Positions 8,175 to 16,018 of a DNA stretch of 64,000 nt are shown here, in pieces. Source of the DNA: Neobacillus rhizosphaerae. GTDB lineage: Bacteria; Bacillota; Bacilli; Bacillales; Cytobacillaceae. Location: assembly GCF_937468385.1 (NCBI RefSeq), contig NZ_CALBWS010000015.1, positions 1 through 64,000 of the forward strand, in the 5' to 3' direction. The position numbers and the translations under genes were made by a program. The stretch's first letter is position 1, and every line of letters starts with the position of its first letter. The notes under the pieces were generated by a model. It was not told where the DNA came from and ran no database searches. It saw only the letters and a program-made list of their open reading frames with translations.

Positions 8175-8858
8175 CTAATCTCCTACCTTGTAGCCTAATC
8201 CGCGCACTGTTTTGATAATCTGTGGGTTTTGCGGTTGATCCTCTAATTTTTCACGGAGCCTTTTGATGTAAACCGTTAAAGTATTATCATTCACGAAGTC
8301 TCCGGCCACATCCCAAATCCGCTCTAACAGCTGATTTCGAGAGAGAACCTGTCCAATATGATTGGCAAAGATAAGGAGTAAACGATATTCTAAGGCAGTC
8401 AACAGAACTTCTTCGCCGTCTTTATATACCTTTCCTTCAAGAGTATTAATCCTAATATGCTTTATATCAATCATCGCTCTTGTCGGCGTCTGCTTCTGGT
8501 ATCTTCGCAGAACAGTTTTGATTCTTGACAGCAGTTCGCGAATACGAAAAGGTTTGGTAATATAATCATCTGCTCCCATGTCAAGCCCCATCACGACATT
8601 GACCTCATCATCAATCGCCGTTAAAAAAATGACCGGAATATCGCTCCGCTCCTTCACTAGCTTACATAATTCATAACCGCTTCCATCTGAAAGGGATAAA
8701 TCAAATAAACATAAAGCGATTTGATCTAATTCATCAGTTAGCACCTTTTTCGCAGATGCCGCATCATAGCAAAGAACCGTGGCAAACTGATCTTGCTGTA
8801 GAGAATACTCAAGTCCGGAAGCGATCGTTTTATCATCTTCCACAAGCAAAATTTTCAT
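8175..8858 (-). CDS. OmpR-family response regulator
   Basis: About 227 residues. The receiver domain starts KILLVEDD, with the phospho-Asp in LFDLSLSDGSG, switch Thr in IFLTA and Lys in ITKPF. The C-terminal winged-helix DNA-binding domain ends in TVRGLGYKVGD. The open frame extends back to 9011, but that would read through the 43-bp palindrome. AAAGGTAGG upstream and the domain start support ATG 8858 (MKILL) or ATG 8867 (MDKMKILL). It is the first gene of a regulator-kinase-ATPase-permease module and probably activates the ABC genes. Confidence 0.9.
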   Translation of the reverse strand: MKILLVEDDKTIASGLEYSLQQDQFATVLCYDAASAKKVLTDELDQIALCLFDLSLSDGSGYELCKLVKERSDIPVIFLTAIDDEVNVVMGLDMGADDYITKPFRIRELLSRIKTVLRRYQKQTPTRAMIDIKHIRINTLEGKVYKDGEEVLLTALEYRLLLIFANHIGQVLSRNQLLERIWDVAGDFVNDNTLTVYIKRLREKLEDQPQNPQIIKTVRGLGYKVGD

Positions 8859-8904
8859 CTTATCCATCCTACCTTTCTCATCTATCATTATATCAGCATT
8901 AAAA

Positions 8905-8947
8905 GGTGTCAGGCACCATGTGAAAAATTCACATGGTGCCTGACACC
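8905..8947. repeat. 43-bp perfect palindrome, copy 3
   Basis: Identical to copy 2 (20-base arms, loop AAA). Unlike the other two, it lies between divergent genes, about 50 bases upstream of the response-regulator start, so it would fall in that gene's 5' leader or promoter. Confidence 0.9.
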
Positions 8948-9027
8948 TTATTAAAGTCCCAATGAACAAATAATAAAAAAAGACCACTAAATAAAATTTA
9001 GTACCTTGCATTAATCAGTAGTAGATG

Positions 9028-9081
9028 ATATATTATTCCTGTGATGGTATTTTTTTCATATTCCACTACTATATATTATTC
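9028..9081 (+). promoter_or_regulatory. Candidate PadR operator region with direct repeats
   Basis: The 11-base string ATATATTATTC occurs at 9028-9038 and again at 9071-9081, each flanked by CAGTAG/CACTAC-like sequence. It lies just upstream of a padR-type gene. PadR regulators usually autoregulate through A/T-rich dyads of this kind, so this is a plausible operator-promoter. Confidence 0.4.
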
Positions 9082-9116
9082 AGTAGCAATCATTACTTTA
9101 TAGGCAGGTGATTCAC

Positions 9117-9434
9117 ATGAATGTTCAATTTAAGAAGGGTGCATTGGAATTATGTGTCTTGGTCTTCACATTGAAAAAGGACCGATATGGATATGAGTTG
9201 GTGCACAGCATCTCTGATAAAATCCAAATCGCGGAAGGAACCGTCTATCCTTTATTACGACGCTTAACGAATGAAGGCTATTTCGCTACTTATTTAGCGG
9301 AATCTAAAGAGGGTCCACCTAGAAAATACTATCAATTGACGAAAGCCGGACGAGAATATCTTGAACAGTTGGTACAAGAATGGCAGCAATTTTCTGCCAG
9401 TGTGAATGAGATTATTGAGGAGGGGATGGACTGA
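9117..9434 (+). CDS. PadR-family transcriptional regulator
   Basis: 105 residues. It has a winged helix with the conserved YGYELVHSISD, the EGTVYPLLRRLTNEG recognition segment and the GPPRKYYQLTKAGREYL wing, followed by a short dimerisation helix. It is the first gene of a three-gene operon with an HAAS-domain membrane protein and a DUF4097 protein, a common Bacillus arrangement linked to envelope stress. An ATG at 9117 is preferred over the GTG at 9108, because AGGCAGGTG is the ribosome site. Its stop overlaps the next start (TGATG). Confidence 0.92.
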   Translation: MNVQFKKGALELCVLVFTLKKDRYGYELVHSISDKIQIAEGTVYPLLRRLTNEGYFATYLAESKEGPPRKYYQLTKAGREYLEQLVQEWQQFSASVNEIIEEGMD

Positions 9435-9988
9435 TGACCAAACAGCAATTTTTAAACGAACTTAACCGTCTGTTGGTACAGATACCGGAAGGGGAACGAA
9501 AGGATATTCTAAGTGATTACGAATCTCATATTGATTCGGCTATAGAAAATGGGAAAACAGAGGAAGAGGCTGTTGCGGATTTAGGCACACCAAAAACGAT
9601 CGCAGATGAATTAGGAGTATTTGTCCCTACTGACAAAATTAGTGGTTCAAAAAAGGAAGCCACTACAAATGTCGGACCTAACATTTTTGCATTTTTGGGC
9701 ATGCTCTTGTTTAATCTAATATTCATCATTGGGCCCGTTGTAGGGATCGCTGGTGCTTTTATTGGTCTGTATGCTGCTGCGTTCGCTTGTCTTATAACTC
9801 CCATTGGATTTATCATTAATTTATTTACGCACGATACACCAATACTACTTGCGTTCTTCTTTATCCTTGCCACTTTTTCATTTGGGTATCTATTTTTACT
9901 TTTGACAAATTTTCTTGCAAAGTGGTTTTTAAAGATAATCCACTGGTACTGGAAACTCAACGTAAAAATCGTGAAAGGGGGTTATTAA
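9434..9988 (+). CDS. HAAS-domain (DUF1700) membrane protein
   Basis: 184 residues. The N-terminal 60 (FLNELNRLLVQIPEGERKDI, then the EEAVADLGTPKTIADEL helix) form an HAAS/DUF1700 signalling-adaptor domain. This is followed by three to four membrane helices (about 78-100, 105-135, 140-165). HAAS proteins are typically encoded directly after PadR regulators and are thought to connect a membrane signal to them. The start codon overlaps the PadR stop, so translation is coupled. The next gene begins one base after its stop. Confidence 0.88.
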   Translation: MTKQQFLNELNRLLVQIPEGERKDILSDYESHIDSAIENGKTEEEAVADLGTPKTIADELGVFVPTDKISGSKKEATTNVGPNIFAFLGMLLFNLIFIIGPVVGIAGAFIGLYAAAFACLITPIGFIINLFTHDTPILLAFFFILATFSFGYLFLLLTNFLAKWFLKIIHWYWKLNVKIVKGGY

Positions 9989-9989
9989 T

Positions 9990-10826
9990 TTGAAGAAATA
10001 TTCTATCGTTGCAGCTATTTTAGGCTTGGTAATTGGGGTAATCGGAGTTGTAGCTTATGGGTATACTCATGATAATTATTCAACCGTCACTATAGATGAA
10101 ACAAAAACGATCAACGCAAAGGACATTAATAAAATCGCGTTGGAATCAAGTTTAGCTAGTGTGCATTTTTCTCCTACAAAATCCGATGATATTACCGTTC
10201 ATCTCCACGGTGGAACGTCGAAAAAGGATTTTGTGTTTTTAGTAAAAACAAGCGGTGATACCGCTAAAATAGAAATCAGACAAAAAAATGAACATCTTTT
10301 TCAATTTTCGCCTTTTGGATTCATGTCCAATCAACTGCAAGCCGATGTTGAAGTCCCACAAAAAATGTACAGTGAACTGAAAGGTCATTCACAAGCAGGC
10401 AGTATTACCATCGAACAAATTTCTGCCAACCACTTTGATTTGGACTCTTCCGCAGGTAGCATTAAGGCCAATGACTTAAAAGGTGATGTAACTGCTCATT
10501 CGTCAGCAGGTAGTTTGAAGTTAACCAACATTGAAGGAAAGTTGGATTTAACTGATAGTGCAGGTTCGATTAATGTCCAGTTAAAGGCGATTACTCATGA
10601 CATTTACGCCAGCAGCAGCGCCGGTTCCGTTCGGATTGTGACCGAACAGCAACCAGAGTCGCTTCAAATGAACCTCCAGACATCTGCGGGTCATGTTGAT
10701 GTAAATCTGTCAAACGTTTCGTACAATACAAAGGAACGTGACCGTGCCATCGGTTCTATTGGTTCAGGTGGTCCAAAGCTCAAGCTGCAATCCAGCGCCG
10801 GTTCCGTATCAATCAATAAAAAATAG
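9990..10826 (+). CDS. DUF4097 beta-solenoid protein, membrane anchored
   Basis: 278 residues. An N-terminal hydrophobic helix (about 6-25) anchors the protein, with the rest outside the membrane. Residues 42-278 belong to the DUF4097 (LiaG/YvlB-like) adhesin-type beta-helix. A repeated SxAGS turn is visible with AGS at 136, 155, 173, 191, 211 and 270 (AGH at 233), roughly one per 18-22 residues, as expected for solenoid coils. The start codon is TTG at 9990, with a GAAAGGGGG ribosome site. It ends a PadR-HAAS-DUF4097 operon. Members of the family appear in cell-envelope stress regulons; the exact role here is unknown. Confidence 0.85.
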   Translation: MKKYSIVAAILGLVIGVIGVVAYGYTHDNYSTVTIDETKTINAKDINKIALESSLASVHFSPTKSDDITVHLHGGTSKKDFVFLVKTSGDTAKIEIRQKNEHLFQFSPFGFMSNQLQADVEVPQKMYSELKGHSQAGSITIEQISANHFDLDSSAGSIKANDLKGDVTAHSSAGSLKLTNIEGKLDLTDSAGSINVQLKAITHDIYASSSAGSVRIVTEQQPESLQMNLQTSAGHVDVNLSNVSYNTKERDRAIGSIGSGGPKLKLQSSAGSVSINKK

Positions 10827-10831
10827 AATTT

Positions 10832-10867
10832 GATCACTTTCATTTTCCTATCCAAATGAAAGTGATC
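10832..10867 (+). terminator. Hairpin after the PadR operon
   Basis: A perfect 14-base stem (GATCACTTTCATTT with AAATGAAAGTGATC) with an 8-base loop lies six bases after the DUF4097 stop. No T-run follows, so termination efficiency is uncertain. Confidence 0.6.
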
Positions 10868-11071
10868 CCTTCCATGATACCTTGTCGCTGACAGGGTATT
10901 GCTTTTTTCTTTCGTGTCTACCCCGTTTACTATCAGCCCCAAGGGTTGAGGTAATATTTTTTCAGATTAGGCAAACATTCTTGACCTTTCTATCTGTGTA
11001 AAGAGATACCACTTGATAAAAATACTTTTAATGGAGATCATTCTCCTTTGGATTTGGTCGCCATGACCTTA

Positions 11072-11251
11072 CTAGTGCCTAAACTCCTCCAGTACATGTT
11101 TTTGACCCTCTTTTTTACCTGTAAGCTTTTCAAGATTCGGATTGTTGTTCAGTAATTGGTAGGCATCCAACTGTGACATTAAGGGTTGAATATGGTGTTC
11201 AGGTACAACTATCCCCTTTTTTTTCAAGAGCTCGAAAACACTTTCAGCCAT
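11072..11251 (-). CDS. Small hypothetical protein, 59 residues
   Basis: Short frame starting at ATG 11251 behind an excellent GAGGAG ribosome site. The protein begins MAESVFELLKKKGIVVPEHH and ends KHVLEEFRH. It is charged and probably helical, with no membrane segment or cysteine motif. I do not recognise the family. The ribosome site and amphipathic sequence favour a real gene. Its neighbours are unrelated, and the 250 bases upstream contain only A/T-rich, promoter-like DNA. Confidence 0.5.
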   Translation of the reverse strand: MAESVFELLKKKGIVVPEHHIQPLMSQLDAYQLLNNNPNLEKLTGKKEGQKHVLEEFRH

Positions 11252-11500
11252 TCTCCTCTACCCCTTTCATGATTTCATTGAAACATGTCTTCTGAAAAAA
11301 TCACGAGGTCATATGGATTATTATACCATTTACACCGAATAATTGTTGTTATTTTCAAAATATTTTGTTTTTTTAAACGTATGTAATACCAATCTAAAAG
11401 TGCTTGGAATCAGCGTTAGTTGCTAAAGGAATATCAGAAGCAAGTACGGTTAAACTATGGAAGGTTACCTATGAAGTGTTAAGAAAAAGGCGGTGTTCTT

Positions 11501-11884
11501 ATGTCAGATTTTATGGAAACAATCGAGTATGAAACGGGTACAACCATTCAGACCTTCAATATTATTGAAGCAAATGAAAATACGGAAGGTTATGAAGTGC
11601 TTTTGGATATTGATTTGGATAGCGGTTTTGCATTAGAAGGAGTGAAATTGAAAATTACCCACGAAGACTTAGATGCATATGAAACAAATGATATTCAAGA
11701 AGGGGTCAAATATGCATTAGGCTTCTTTGATAATTGCCAACAATATGAGGCAGCTGGAATGAAAAAAGAAGAGCAGGATAGACAAATAAAAAATACGGAG
11801 ATCCAAAATCAATCGGAACACACATTAAAAGAAAAAAACAATATTAAAGATTATGACAGGGCATGGGAAGATGACCGCCTTTAA
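11501..11884 (+). CDS. Hypothetical acidic protein, 127 residues
   Basis: Soluble, acidic protein. The first 85 residues (ETIEYETGTTIQTFNIIEAN, ending KYALGFFDNCQQYEA) look like a small alpha/beta fold. The last 40 residues are Glu/Lys/Asn/Gln-rich and probably disordered. ATG 11501 is preceded by GGCGGTG. There is no signal peptide or membrane helix. I do not recognise a family. It stands alone between a small minus-strand ORF and a GNAT gene. Confidence 0.6.
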   Translation: MSDFMETIEYETGTTIQTFNIIEANENTEGYEVLLDIDLDSGFALEGVKLKITHEDLDAYETNDIQEGVKYALGFFDNCQQYEAAGMKKEEQDRQIKNTEIQNQSEHTLKEKNNIKDYDRAWEDDRL

Positions 11885-11912
11885 TGGAGGCATCTTTCCC
11901 TACTTCAAATTA

Positions 11913-12005
11913 TTAATTAGTATATCCTTCCCCGACTTTAGATTGATAAGCTTTATTCAATTTAGGAAAATCCTTAATAAATTCTTTTAATTGTTCGAAT
12001 AGCAC
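11913..12005 (-). CDS. Possible 30-residue peptide or gene remnant
   Basis: GTG at 12005, seven bases after GAGGG, opens a frame of 30 codons encoding VLFEQLKEFIKDFPKLNKAY followed by QSKVGEGYTN. The sequence is amphipathic and reads like protein rather than random DNA. It could be a microprotein or the C-terminal end of a lost gene. There is no family match that I can recall. Confidence 0.3.
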   Translation of the reverse strand: MLFEQLKEFIKDFPKLNKAYQSKVGEGYTN

Positions 12006-12075
12006 AAATGTCCCTCACTATAATTCTTATTTTTTTCATTAAAAAAATAATTAACCAATCACTAAATCACATTTA

Positions 12076-12573
12076 CTAAAATAGCTTTGCCATATAGTAT
12101 TCATCCACAAAATCACCAGAAATTAAGAGAGAATGTCGTTTGGTGCCTTCAATCGCAAATCCTATTTTCTTATACAATGCCAAACCTGCCTCGTTACTTG
12201 CTGCTACCGTTAATTCTAAACGGTGGATATTATTTTCAGTTACCCACTCTTCCAGCTTATTAAATAGTTTGGTTCCAATTCCTTGTCCTCTATATTCCTT
12301 TAATATCCCTATAACAATATAGACAGAATGTTTGACTCTTCGTGCATTCCCCCCAATAGCAAACAAATACCCAATCAATTGATTATCTTTTTCAGCAACG
12401 AATATGGAAGAGTTTTCGCTTTTTTTCCAAGACTCTATTCTTTGTCCTTGCTGATCAGGAGTCATTTGTCTTTCACCTGCTTCCATCAGCATGAATTCGG
12501 ATTCTGTCTCAACCTGTTGAATCAGACAAACCAGTTTATCCGCATCCGTGACTCTCGCTTCTCTAACAACCAC
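12076..12573 (-). CDS. GNAT-family N-acetyltransferase
   Basis: 165 residues covering one GNAT domain. Motif A is ILKEYRGQGIGTKLFNKLEE (acetyl-CoA pyrophosphate loop R-GQGIG). The C-terminal LTVAASNEAGLALYKKIGF is the RimI/YjcF-like motif B, and the protein ends DEYYMAKLF, a pattern of RimL/amino-acid-modifying GNATs in Bacillus. The start is GTG at 12573 behind a GGGGGG stretch. It stands alone next to the TnpB element. The substrate is unknown. Confidence 0.85.
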   Translation of the reverse strand: MVVREARVTDADKLVCLIQQVETESEFMLMEAGERQMTPDQQGQRIESWKKSENSSIFVAEKDNQLIGYLFAIGGNARRVKHSVYIVIGILKEYRGQGIGTKLFNKLEEWVTENNIHRLELTVAASNEAGLALYKKIGFAIEGTKRHSLLISGDFVDEYYMAKLF

Positions 12574-12609
12574 TACAAAGCCCCCCTTATTTACTATACT
12601 TTAACACCT

Positions 12610-12715
12610 TGAACTACTCGGCCACTAAAGTACCGAGATTCCTACGTACAGGGTTCTATCGAACCCTAATTGAGTAGGCTACCCCCGTGGTTCCCACGGT
12701 TGGCTTACATGTTTA
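12610..12715 (-). ncRNA. Predicted omega (reRNA) scaffold at the 3' end of tnpB
   Basis: Directly after the tnpB stop, on the same strand, three hairpins follow each other: CCGTGG/CCACGG (12685-12699), GGGTTC/GAACCC (12651-12666) and CTCGG/CCGAG (12617-12637), ending in a TAGTTCAA-type motif. TnpB guide RNAs come from exactly this position, overlapping the 3' end of tnpB and the right end of the element. The guide would be the roughly 16-20 bases just beyond, about 12590-12609. This is position and structure inference; no alignment was made. Confidence 0.55.
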
Positions 12716-13864
12716 AGCAGAGAGAAGTCTTTTACCTTCGGCAAGAAGGTTCATACTAGCGTTTTGGTCTCGGTCATGGTGGATTCCACAGGAAGGGCAG
12801 TCCCATTCGCGTAGATTAAGATTCTTCACGTCTTTATTACGGTACCCGCAACAGGAACATAATTGACTGCTTGGAAAGGTCTTTCCCACTACTGCTAATG
12901 TTTTTCCGTACCATTTAGCCTTGTACGCTATCATGGAGCGGAATTGAACCCATGACACTTCGCTAATTGCCTTGGCTAAACGATGGTTCTTCATCATGTT
13001 GGCTACCTGTAAATCCTCCATCACTATAAGGTCGTGGTTTTTGACAATATAGGTGGAGATTTTATCCAAGTAGTCTTTACGTGCATTGGCGATTTTTTCG
13101 TGGATTCGAGCGACTTTCACTCGTTGCTTATGCCAATTAGAGCCACCGATGGTTCGCCTTGAGAGAGTGTGTTGTTCCCGTATGAGTTTTTGTTCCATCT
13201 TCCGAAGGAAGTGAGGGTTTTTAAATACCTCTCCATTGGAGAGGATAGCAAAATCCTTTAAACCCATATCAATACCGACCTCACGGTTGGTTTCGGGGAG
13301 AGGTTGAATCTCCACTTCTGTACAGATGGAGACAAAGTATTTACCACTTGGGTTCCTTCTAATCGTGGCAGATAGGATTTTCCCTTCCACTTCACGACTT
13401 TTGGCAAATCGAACCAACCCGAGTTTCGGGAGTTTAATATGATTGCCTACCACGGCAATGTTACCGTTCGTGTGTTTTGTGGTGTAAGATTGAATTTTAT
13501 TTTTCTTACTCTTAAATCGTGGAACATCGTTTTGCTTTTTATAGTAGCGGGTGTAAGCGTCACTCAGGTTTTCTACCGCTTTTTGTAAGGAAATGCTATC
13601 GACTTCTTTTAAGAAAGGATAATATTTCTTTAGTTCCCGTACCGCTTTGACCGACTCATACTTATTGAAAAATTCGCCTTTCCATTTGTTGGATGGTAAC
13701 TGACCGCTTTGCTTCATTTCTTCAACAATATACCAGTATGCGTCTTTTTCTTTTTGCTTCCCAAGGAAAAAATTGAATACAAACCGTGTACAACCAAGGG
13801 TTTTATGGATAAGAGTGGTTTGCTCTTTTGTAGGGTACAAACGAAATTTATAGGCTTTGTTCAT
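12713..13864 (-). CDS. tnpB: TnpB RNA-guided DNA endonuclease
   Basis: 383 residues, full family length. The N-terminal [13 protein letters not shown] and the LGCTRFVFN helix are typical OrfB. The split RuvC active site is intact: D199 in GIDMGLKD, E283 in VMEDLQ, and the HHDRDQNAS block at 362-370. A zinc ribbon lies between sites II and III (C336/C339 and C356/C359). TnpB is guided by an RNA made from its own 3' end and cuts DNA next to a short target-adjacent motif; this helps the element persist. No stops or frameshifts are seen, so it should be active. AAGGAGGTGCT precedes the ATG. Confidence 0.93.
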   Translation of the reverse strand: MNKAYKFRLYPTKEQTTLIHKTLGCTRFVFNFFLGKQKEKDAYWYIVEEMKQSGQLPSNKWKGEFFNKYESVKAVRELKKYYPFLKEVDSISLQKAVENLSDAYTRYYKKQNDVPRFKSKKNKIQSYTTKHTNGNIAVVGNHIKLPKLGLVRFAKSREVEGKILSATIRRNPSGKYFVSICTEVEIQPLPETNREVGIDMGLKDFAILSNGEVFKNPHFLRKMEQKLIREQHTLSRRTIGGSNWHKQRVKVARIHEKIANARKDYLDKISTYIVKNHDLIVMEDLQVANMMKNHRLAKAISEVSWVQFRSMIAYKAKWYGKTLAVVGKTFPSSQLCSCCGYRNKDVKNLNLREWDCPSCGIHHDRDQNASMNLLAEGKRLLSA

Positions 13865-14057
13865 CCGATAGCACCTCCTTATCCTTCAATGCGTTTATGG
13901 TATCATTATATCACCGAACGTGAGTTCGGTAAAGTAAAACGCCGATTCATCCCACGGCTAAAGCCACGGGTGTTCTCGGCTTTTTCATAAAATGTAAATG
14001 TAGATTTTTTATGTAAAAAAATGATCCTTCTATTAGAAGAATCACTCGAAAGTATTC

Positions 14058-14276
14058 TCAAGCACGGCTTGCAAACGATAGTCCCTTGGTTTCGAGCGCA
14101 CGGCGGAGCTGTTCTAATGCTTTTGGTCCCATTCCGTGTAGCTGCAAGATTTCTGCCTCACTAACATTGGCGAGCTGCTCAAGCTGCACATATCCAGCCC
14201 CTAGAAGTGCTCGTCGTGCTGGCTTAGCTAAATCAGCTGGAATACCAATTTCGTTAATATTTTTATCCTGTGTCAT
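14058..14276 (-). CDS. RNA polymerase alpha-CTD-like helix-hairpin-helix protein
   Basis: 72 residues, essentially one domain: IGIPADLAKPARRALLGAGY, then EQLANVSEAEILQLHGMGPK and ALEQLRRALETKGLSF. The (HhH)2-like pattern L..LH-GMGPKAL.LR matches the C-terminal domain of RpoA, which binds UP-element DNA and activators. Free-standing copies in Bacillus are of unknown function. The frame continues to 14318, but GGGAGAAGGAA marks ATG 14276. It diverges from the GntR operon. Confidence 0.75.
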   Translation of the reverse strand: MTQDKNINEIGIPADLAKPARRALLGAGYVQLEQLANVSEAEILQLHGMGPKALEQLRRALETKGLSFASRA

Positions 14277-14350
14277 TATTCCTTCTCCCTTCAAAGAAAT
14301 TTTTATTGGAACAGCCATGTTCTTTTACAAACAGAGCTTTTTTTTTAATA

Positions 14351-14389
14351 TTGACGTTTTTGTTATAACTGTTATACTATAAATATAAC
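14351..14389 (+). promoter_or_regulatory. GntR-operon promoter overlapped by operator dyads
   Basis: TTGACG (14351-14356), 16 bases, then TATACT (14373-14378) form a strong sigma-A promoter. Overlapping the -10 is the dyad GTTATA-N7-TATAAC (14371-14389), and inside the spacer is the perfect 8-base dyad GTTATAAC (14362-14369). The GntR protein encoded next is the obvious candidate to bind here. Confidence 0.75.
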
Positions 14390-14416
14390 AAATAACACAA
14401 AAGGAGTGTGGAGTAT

Positions 14417-14812
14417 GTGTATCTTACACTTGACTTGGAATCAGAAGAACCAATCTATACACAATTAAAATACCAAATCATAGCTGGCATCGCAAAAAAG
14501 GAATTAAGCCCCGGTGAGGGACTGCCGTCTGTAAGGTCTTTGGCAGCTGATCTTGGAATTAATCTTCATACCGTCAACAAAGCTTATCAGCAATTGAAGC
14601 AGGAAGGATTTATCTTAATTCATCGACAAAAGGGTGTTGTTGTCAATCCCGATGGGGTTCCGCAAGCAAATGAAGCCTACTGGTCTGAACTGGAGTCCAA
14701 AATCCATCCGCTGATTGCCGAAGCAGTGTGCCGGAATGTTTCCGAAAAAGACTTTTTACAGCTTTGCAGCCAAATTTTCACAAAGTTTAACATAAAGGAT
14801 GATGAATCATGA
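14417..14812 (+). CDS. GntR-family regulator, YtrA subfamily
   Basis: About 131 residues. The N-terminal winged helix (PIYTQLKYQIIAGIAKKELS, then LPSVRSLAADLGINLHTVNKAYQQL) is followed by a short C-terminal tail without an effector domain. That is the hallmark of the YtrA subfamily, which usually represses its own operon encoding membrane proteins. AAGGAG at 14401-14406 fits the GTG at 14417; the GTG at 14408 is too close. Its stop overlaps the next start (ATGA). A strong promoter with operator dyads sits upstream. Confidence 0.88.
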   Translation: MYLTLDLESEEPIYTQLKYQIIAGIAKKELSPGEGLPSVRSLAADLGINLHTVNKAYQQLKQEGFILIHRQKGVVVNPDGVPQANEAYWSELESKIHPLIAEAVCRNVSEKDFLQLCSQIFTKFNIKDDES

Positions 14813-15912
14813 ACACTACCAATTTAATATTTCTCGTTGCTATGATGATTCCGATATTTATTACAGTTATCTTTATCCCTTTCTGGACAAGAAAAACAGA
14901 AAGTTTCGGAGTATCAATTCCAGAGAAGGCCTATCACCGTCCTGATATTAAAAAAATGCGCCAAAAATACGCTTGGACGAATGTGTTGCTTGCTCTCATC
15001 ACTTCTGCTACCTTTTTACTTTTAGCAGGTGGGCACGATGAAGATTTCATCGGCATCTTGTTTGCCATATTAATAGGTATCGTTCTAGTTGCTAGTTTTG
15101 CCGTGTATCTTGTTTTTCATAAGCAAATGAAGGAATTGAAAAGTAAAAATCAAGATTGGGCGCAAAAACCTCAGTTAGTCATGGTTGATACCGGCTTCCG
15201 AAACCAAAAGCTTGCACATTCTAATTATTGGTTTGTTATACCCTTTTTGATTTCGATTGTTACCGTAGTCATTACTCTTATAAATTATCAACAAATACCT
15301 GATAGATACCCCAGTCACTACAACCTTAGCGGCGAAGCCACTAACTGGACACATAAATCATACCGATCAGTGCTGCTTATGCCGATTATGCAAATCTATC
15401 TGACACTAGTCTTTTTATTCATTAATACGATTGCTTCTAAAGCAAAACAGCAAGTATCCGCCGAGAATCCAGAGGTATCGATCCGACAAAACCTTATTTT
15501 TCGCAGAAGATGGTCGCTTTTCACCATCATTATGGGTACGGCATTGGTTAGCATGTTCTTGCTAATCCAGCTTTCAATAATTTATCCGATTAATCAGCAA
15601 GTATTAATGATTGTACCTCTTGTATTTACTGTCGGTATTCTCGCGTGGACAATCATTTTATCGATAACGACTGGCCAAGGTGGAAGCCGTATTCCAGTAA
15701 AAACTGGAAGCGCAGGTGGCACAATTATTAATCGTGACGATGATCGTTACTGGAAGCTAGGCATGTTCTATTTTAACAAAAACGACCCGGCAATATTTTT
15801 GGAGAAGCGTTTTGGGATTGGCTGGACGAATAACTGGGCCCATCCGCTTTCGTGGATTTTCATCCTGGTCATTATCCTTCTCGCGGTTGGTTTACCGATG
15901 CTTTTGGGGTAA
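14809..15912 (+). CDS. DUF1648-domain membrane protein
   Basis: 367 residues with about eight hydrophobic segments. The central NYQQIPDRYPSHYNLSGEATNW stretch is the DUF1648 motif (PxxxPxHxxxxGxxxxW), found in SdpI-like immunity proteins and related Bacillus membrane proteins. A DUF5808-like region may follow near residue 300 (YWKLGMFYFNKNDPAIFLEK). It overlaps the GntR gene by four bases and is probably co-repressed. The combination of YtrA-type regulator and DUF1648 protein is common in Bacillus, but the function is unknown; toxin or peptide immunity is one possibility. Confidence 0.8.
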   Translation: MNTTNLIFLVAMMIPIFITVIFIPFWTRKTESFGVSIPEKAYHRPDIKKMRQKYAWTNVLLALITSATFLLLAGGHDEDFIGILFAILIGIVLVASFAVYLVFHKQMKELKSKNQDWAQKPQLVMVDTGFRNQKLAHSNYWFVIPFLISIVTVVITLINYQQIPDRYPSHYNLSGEATNWTHKSYRSVLLMPIMQIYLTLVFLFINTIASKAKQQVSAENPEVSIRQNLIFRRRWSLFTIIMGTALVSMFLLIQLSIIYPINQQVLMIVPLVFTVGILAWTIILSITTGQGGSRIPVKTGSAGGTIINRDDDRYWKLGMFYFNKNDPAIFLEKRFGIGWTNNWAHPLSWIFILVIILLAVGLPMLLG

Positions 15913-15930
15913 TTTTTATATCTGCATTAA

Positions 15931-15964
15931 TAAACAGGGGTGAGCAGTCATCCCTGTTTATTTT
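15931..15964 (+). terminator. Terminator of the GntR-DUF1648 operon
   Basis: Nine-base perfect stem TAAACAGGG/CCCTGTTTA with a 12-base loop followed by TTTT. Confidence 0.8.
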
Positions 15965-16018
15965 CGACAAACATTAACTTATCCATTTCACTTAACAATC
16001 AATCCGAAAATAAAAAAA

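Larger units (their letters stand above)
12605..13990 (-). mobile_element. Stand-alone TnpB element (IS200/IS605 superfamily, IS1341-type, no TnpA)
   Basis: A complete tnpB is flanked by subterminal hairpins. On the upstream side are CCGAACgtgaGTTCGG at 13914-13929 and an imperfect CCCACGGC/GCCACGGG hairpin at 13951-13970. On the downstream side are three hairpins between 12617 and 12699. No tyrosine transposase (tnpA) is adjacent, so the element is probably mobilised in trans or immobile. Ends are approximate; the right end is placed by the conserved TAGTTCAA-like string near 12610. Confidence 0.65.

Noticed and set aside
8859-9011. N-terminal extension of the response regulator
   Set aside because: It would translate the 43-bp palindrome and place about 50 non-homologous residues before the receiver domain.
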